Shown here: positions 60,935-64,000 of the stretch, one piece after another
How the letters are laid out: each line of letters starts with the position of its first letter
Position numbering within the stretch: the stretch's first letter is position 1
From: Gibbula magus
Lineage: Eukaryota; Mollusca; Gastropoda; Trochida; Trochidae
Assembly (NCBI GenBank): GCA_936450465.1
Contig: OW388303.1
Span: forward strand, 7,967,021-8,031,020
Length of the DNA: 64,000 nucleotides
Direction of reading: 5' to 3'
Translations under genes and position numbers: made by a program
The notes under the pieces: model-generated
What the model was told of the DNA's origin: nothing
Database searches by the model: none
The model's input: the letters and a program-made list of their open reading frames with translations, nothing else

Positions 60935-61155
60935 TTACAGCTTTAAGGTGTACACGCTCCACACATCGTTGTTTGAAGCAGACAGGTGTGAGGAGTTGTA
61001 CAGTCGACAGGTGCCTGTTTCTCTCCTGAATCCAAAGATCAAACAGCTCAGTGACCGTTGACACTCGCCAGCACAGGATTGAGCATTTGAAGTTAAAGCC
61101 TCGGATTCGAAATCCACATCAATGCTTTTCTTTATCTGTCGTTCAAATATGCTCC
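60935..61155 (-). CDS. Lectin gene copy 2, last exon: PAN/Apple half-domain and stop
   Basis: A 221 bp terminal exon, the same length as in copy 1. On the minus strand the acceptor ATCCTTTCAG precedes 61155 and the exon enters in phase 1. It codes SIFERQIKKSIDVDFESE, then the four-cysteine core SCAGECQRSLSCLIFGFR and GTCRLYNSS, ending VWSVYTLKL and a stop at 60935-60937. It differs from copy 1 at about six residues. The 3' flank (AAGCTGTGGATGGTGATTCA, minus strand) is also shared with copy 1 and with the pseudo-exon at 32905. The intron before it is 911 bp against 93 bp in copy 1, because of a LINE fragment and a ~180 bp duplication. Confidence 0.85.
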
Positions 61156-61322
61156 CTGAAAGGATAATATTTCAAAGCAAATATTCCGAGGATCAAGTAT
61201 TCTGTAGAAGTAACATATTATCTGTAAGAATTGTGCTAATCCTCAACATATACACAAAGACATACGTAAACATTATTGATGATACTTACGTTTCTCCTCA
61301 CCTTTTTTTCCTATATCAATGA
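61142..61322. repeat. ~180 bp direct repeat flanking a LINE fragment, copy A
   Basis: TTCAAATATGCTCCCTGAAA at 61142 and again at 61819 starts two ~180 base copies that share ATTCC(G/A)AGGATCAAGTATT, AAGTAACATATTAT and TTACGTTTCTCCTCA. Copy A contains the splice acceptor and first bases of the PAN exon of gene copy 2. Everything between the copies is the LINE fragment. Confidence 0.85.
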
Positions 61323-61818
61323 ATGAGTTTATTTCTGTATGGGGGCAACAGGCCCATTATACAAGTACATAAAGTGTGATAAAAAGTGATACAAGCGCCA
61401 TAAAATAAAACAGCATTCGCCATGAAACAGCAACATTAGCAAAGTATTGCTTTCACTTTTTCATTCCAAGATATACATATTTAGCCACAAGATTAACAGT
61501 TTTCGGGTGAGCAGATAACATTAATTGTTCAAATTTTTCTAACAACGACTCTATTCAATAGTACATGGGTAAACTATCCTGTCGTAATTGAGCATAGTAT
61601 GGGAAAATTAAACAAAAATGATACAAGGGACACGGTCTTTCACTTCTCTCTAGCTTATACTTCCTACCCTCTTCAATAAGCAGAATATGGTTGAAGCACT
61701 AGAACTGAGATAAAGCTATCCTATAAACAGGAATAGTAATAATAGATAAATACGGTTCAAATCCAATACCAGATTTTATAGTCCTAAGAACATTTAATTT
61801 AGATATATTGCAGATACT
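61323..61818 (-). mobile_element. LINE 3' fragment within intron of gene copy 2
   Basis: Minus-strand LINE ORF2 C-terminus: ERSERPCPLYHF, LRQDSLPMYY, then LEKFEQLMLSAHPKTVNLVA and KYVYLGMKK with a stop near 61455-61460. These are the zinc-finger-like tail and following conserved block of molluscan LINE ORF2 proteins. The 3' tail ends AGAAATAAACTCATTC at 61318-61336, like the 5.2-7.6 kb LINE. It is 5' truncated and has internal stops. Confidence 0.75.
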
Positions 61819-61997
61819 TTCAAATATGCTCCCTGAAACGATAGTATTCAAAGCATATATTCCAAGGATCAAGTATTATGTATAAGTAACATATTATTTG
61901 TAAGACTATGCTTATCCTCAACATAGAATAGACAAAGACATACATGTACATTATTGATGATATTTACGTTTCTCCTCAGTTTCTTCCTGTATTAATG
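61819..61997. repeat. ~180 bp direct repeat flanking a LINE fragment, copy B
   Basis: Second copy of the block described at 61142. It includes a second, presumably unused, copy of the PAN-exon acceptor region (GCTCCCTGAAACGATAG, minus strand CTATCGTTTCAG), which could act as a decoy splice site. Confidence 0.85.
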
Positions 61998-62066
61998 TTA
62001 TTATTCAGATTCAAATTCTGAACTAGGGATAGTCGATCAACCAATTTCAATAATTGTTGAACTTAC

Positions 62067-62276
62067 GTTCTTTATCAATAGCAAGCACTTGGACTTCACA
62101 AAGTGCCAGAACTGCCGTGTTCTTCGATATCTTCACAAACCGGCCTATAGTGACATGATCACAGGGCAACAGTTTAGTTGCAGCATCAGGGATAGCGCCC
62201 TTGTGACTGGTGCACAGTGTTCCCTCGCTGGATTCATCCTCTGATATGCTAATCCTGAAGTTTGCTAGTCGAAATC
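62067..62276 (-). CDS. Lectin gene copy 2, middle exon: C-terminal half of FTP domain
   Basis: A 210 bp exon, phase 1 at both ends, bounded on the minus strand by GCCTTTCAG and GTAAGT. It codes GFRLANFRISISEDES, CTSHKGAIPDAATK, LPCDHVTIGRFVKIS and LALCEVQVLAIDKE. It differs from copy 1 at about eight of 67 residues, several conservative, and has no stop or shift, which suggests both copies have been kept under selection or duplicated recently. It joins in frame to the PAN exon (DKER-SIFE) and to the partial FTP exon at the window end. Confidence 0.88.
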
Positions 62277-62674
62277 CTGAAAGGCAATATTGTTCATTAT
62301 TTAGTATCAAGTTATCTTGAAGTGTGTCATCATTCCTTCGATAACATGTTATCTTTTGTCGCAGTGAGTCAAAGTTAACTTAATCAAATTAATTTGACAT
62401 ATAAATTATCAAAGCAGGAAAATGTTTTCATTCATTCATTGATTCATTTTTTATTCAGTCCTTATTCTAATATTGACTTCACATCGATGTTTGTGCATTT
62501 GTCCCTGCGTGGGACAAACAATAATGACAATTGATTGGAAGGGAGGCCAATTGTTAATGTGGGTGGCTTTGAAGTTGTTGGATGGTGATTGCAGCTGATA
62601 GGTGTTGTTGGGAACTCCTCGGATAATTTGCTCCGACAAGATTGGGTGGATAGTAGGAATATCCCTACTATATC

Positions 62675-62720
62675 TGTACACGCTCCATACATCATGTGTG
62701 GAGCTGTACAGTCCCTGAAT
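62675..62720 (-). pseudogene. PAN-exon relic within intron of gene copy 2
   Basis: The minus strand reads TGTACAGCTCCACACATGAT then GTATGGAGCGTGTACAG, a shortened end of a PAN exon. It matches the relic at 44745-44822 in copy 1 in position and in flanking text (AATTTGCTCCGACAAGA, GGGTGGATAGTAGG). Confidence 0.7.
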
Positions 62721-63080
62721 GACATGGCGTCGCGTGAAGGTGGTCAAGTTTATGTTTGCTTTATAACTGTGTAGAGTAGGAGAAAAAAGAAGAGATATCC
62801 TCTTCTAAAGCCATACGCGGCGTTACTTTAGTATCATTAAAACCAATTTCATATCTAAATCAGAAACTTAGATTAAGAGGCGATACTATATCGGTCGCGT
62901 ATTCTTGGAAAGTAACAAGGTAAATGAACAGTTCCAAAACTATCAACCAAATGAGTCTTTGAGTATGTTATTGGGAGTCTCATTGGAAGTCAAATTGTGT
63001 TATATTTTCGAGTAGTACCGACTGTTACTGACAGATATCAATGTAATGCTATTTCATCCAGTAAAGTGACAATCATTATC

Positions 63081-63623
63081 TTCCCACAGAGGTTAATTCC
63101 TTGAGATTTCCGATCCTAACCTCTTTCTATATCACATGAAATCAAGAGCAAAAAGGGAGTGTCCCGATTGGTTGCAATTGAATCAAGTTGTGCAATCAGC
63201 GACACCGTTGTAAAAGTGACATTTGCCAATGACATGTCATAATGATATAATAAACATTAGATAAACATTTTCTCGTTTAAAGTGTTTTTTTCTCGAAATA
63301 TGCCATTTGATTTTGTAAAAACAATTGATCATTAACATGATGATAAATAAAGAGACCGAATAAGAGACAAATACCAAAAATAGTTCACAAGTGTTATTTT
63401 CGTCAGACATATTCGAAGGACATATGCTAATGAGCAAGACCCTTAAGAGTCAAATGCCTAGTTTGTTTCAAGTCACTCGGTCGACATGGCCGCTGAAAGA
63501 TGAATTTTCATTGGTTAAAACGCAGGGATACAGTATAAGGTTCCTATTTCCCCCTGGAGTCTAGAAATTCAGGCCGACAGAGGTTAGGATCGGAAATTTG
63601 AAAGTAGTAACCTCTGTGGAAAG
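63081..63623. repeat. Inverted repeat pair, arms of about 45 bp
   Basis: TTCCCACAGAGGTTA...GATTTCCGATCCTAACCTCT at 63081-63124 is matched in reverse complement by AGAGGTTAGGATCGGAAAT...TAACCTCTGTGGAAAG at 63580-63622. About 450 bases lie between. It could be the ends of a DNA transposon; I found no clear target duplication. Confidence 0.6.
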
Positions 63624-63880
63624 AGAATGAGTGACAATAACAAGATGAAAGTTTAATAACCGGACAATGTCATATAGAACGTGTAATTTCGTTGTCTGCA
63701 CAACTTTCATTGGAAACGAGTGATCACCATGTATTTGACGATAAGGTATGGGTATGCAAGTCGGCTGAAATTATTTGAACTTATATTAGCAAATGCTGTT
63801 ACGTATGAAGGCAAATAAAACGTTATTTTTTAAAAATTAACTGCTATTTAACGTTCTCTCAGACAAAATGAATACATTAC

Positions 63881-64000
63881 CCCATGTATCCCTATTTCTC
63901 AGCATCACTGCTAGGATGCTATACGTCCCACCTAGGTCCACCTGCCACCACGGACTCGTTTGGCCAGGATTCGTGTGTGTACAGGTGCGTCTGTTATCAA
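63881..64000 (-). CDS. Lectin gene copy 2: N-terminal FTP half exon, cut by window end
   Basis: The last 120 bases of the exon, ending on the minus strand at GGG followed by GTAATG (donor), phase 1. It codes DNRRTCTHTNPGQ, then SPWWQVDLGGTYSILAVMLRNRDTWG. The CTHT, PWW.VDLGG and NRD motifs identify the FTP domain; here the VDLGG is canonical, whereas copy 1 has VDLLG. The exon joins 62067-62276 in frame. The start of the exon and any signal peptide lie beyond the window. Confidence 0.87.

Overview
This is a eukaryotic nuclear window: AT-rich, intron-containing and full of transposons, with no prokaryotic gene layout. The combination of fucolectin-type (FTP/F5-8C-like) exons joined to PAN/Apple exons, a tRNA-derived SINE ending in TCACTCACT-like sequence, a Penelope-like element with a hammerhead-type motif, and Ty3/gypsy and non-LTR elements suggests a marine mollusc, most likely a gastropod of the abalone (Haliotis) type. 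The taxon is an inference from element style, not a measurement.

The only host genes I can support well lie on the minus strand on the right: two tandem paralogues of a small secreted-type protein made of an FTP (fucolectin/tachylectin-4/pentraxin) lectin-like domain split over two exons, followed by a C-terminal PAN/Apple half-domain exon carrying the stop. Copy 1 has exons at 46281-46511, 42596-42805 and 42282-42502. Copy 2 has exons at 63881-64000 (cut by the window end), 62067-62276 and 60935-61155. All internal boundaries are phase 1 and matching exons have the same lengths (210 and 221 bp), so the two genes share one ancestor. A third, frameshifted PAN exon lies on the plus strand at 32905-33175, and short PAN-exon relics lie at 42060, 44750 and 62680. 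A possible 3' end of an unidentified coding exon lies at 3-123.

Layout. 0-9 kb: non-coding DNA with two LINE relics; the larger (5.2-7.6 kb) sits between two copies of a ~650 bp direct repeat. 9-31 kb: mostly unannotatable non-coding DNA, with a G-poor stretch, a GTATAC minisatellite, a Tc1-like transposase relic, a 38-base G-rich run, a tandem duplication at 19.7-20.9 kb, a dispersed repeat with internal 171 bp units (25.1-25.8 kb), and one complete SINE with a 12 bp target duplication. 31.9-33.4 kb: a second LINE relic, the PAN pseudo-exon and a SINE tail. 34-41 kb: a diverged repeat family in direct array and then in inverted orientation, plus a 119 bp palindrome. 42-46.5 kb: lectin gene copy 1, whose large intron took up a Tc1/mariner-type element and Penelope-like pieces. 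47.1-52.0 kb: one Ty3/gypsy element with two LTRs and a 5 bp target duplication, lacking protease and integrase. 55-59.7 kb: two more units of the repeat family, each carrying a different MITE. 60.7-64 kb: lectin gene copy 2.

Because the lectin genes and the repeat units are duplicated, several insertions can be read against a paralogous empty site in the same window (42923-44094, 58358-59295 and, more loosely, 55543-55673). The window therefore records its own insertion history.
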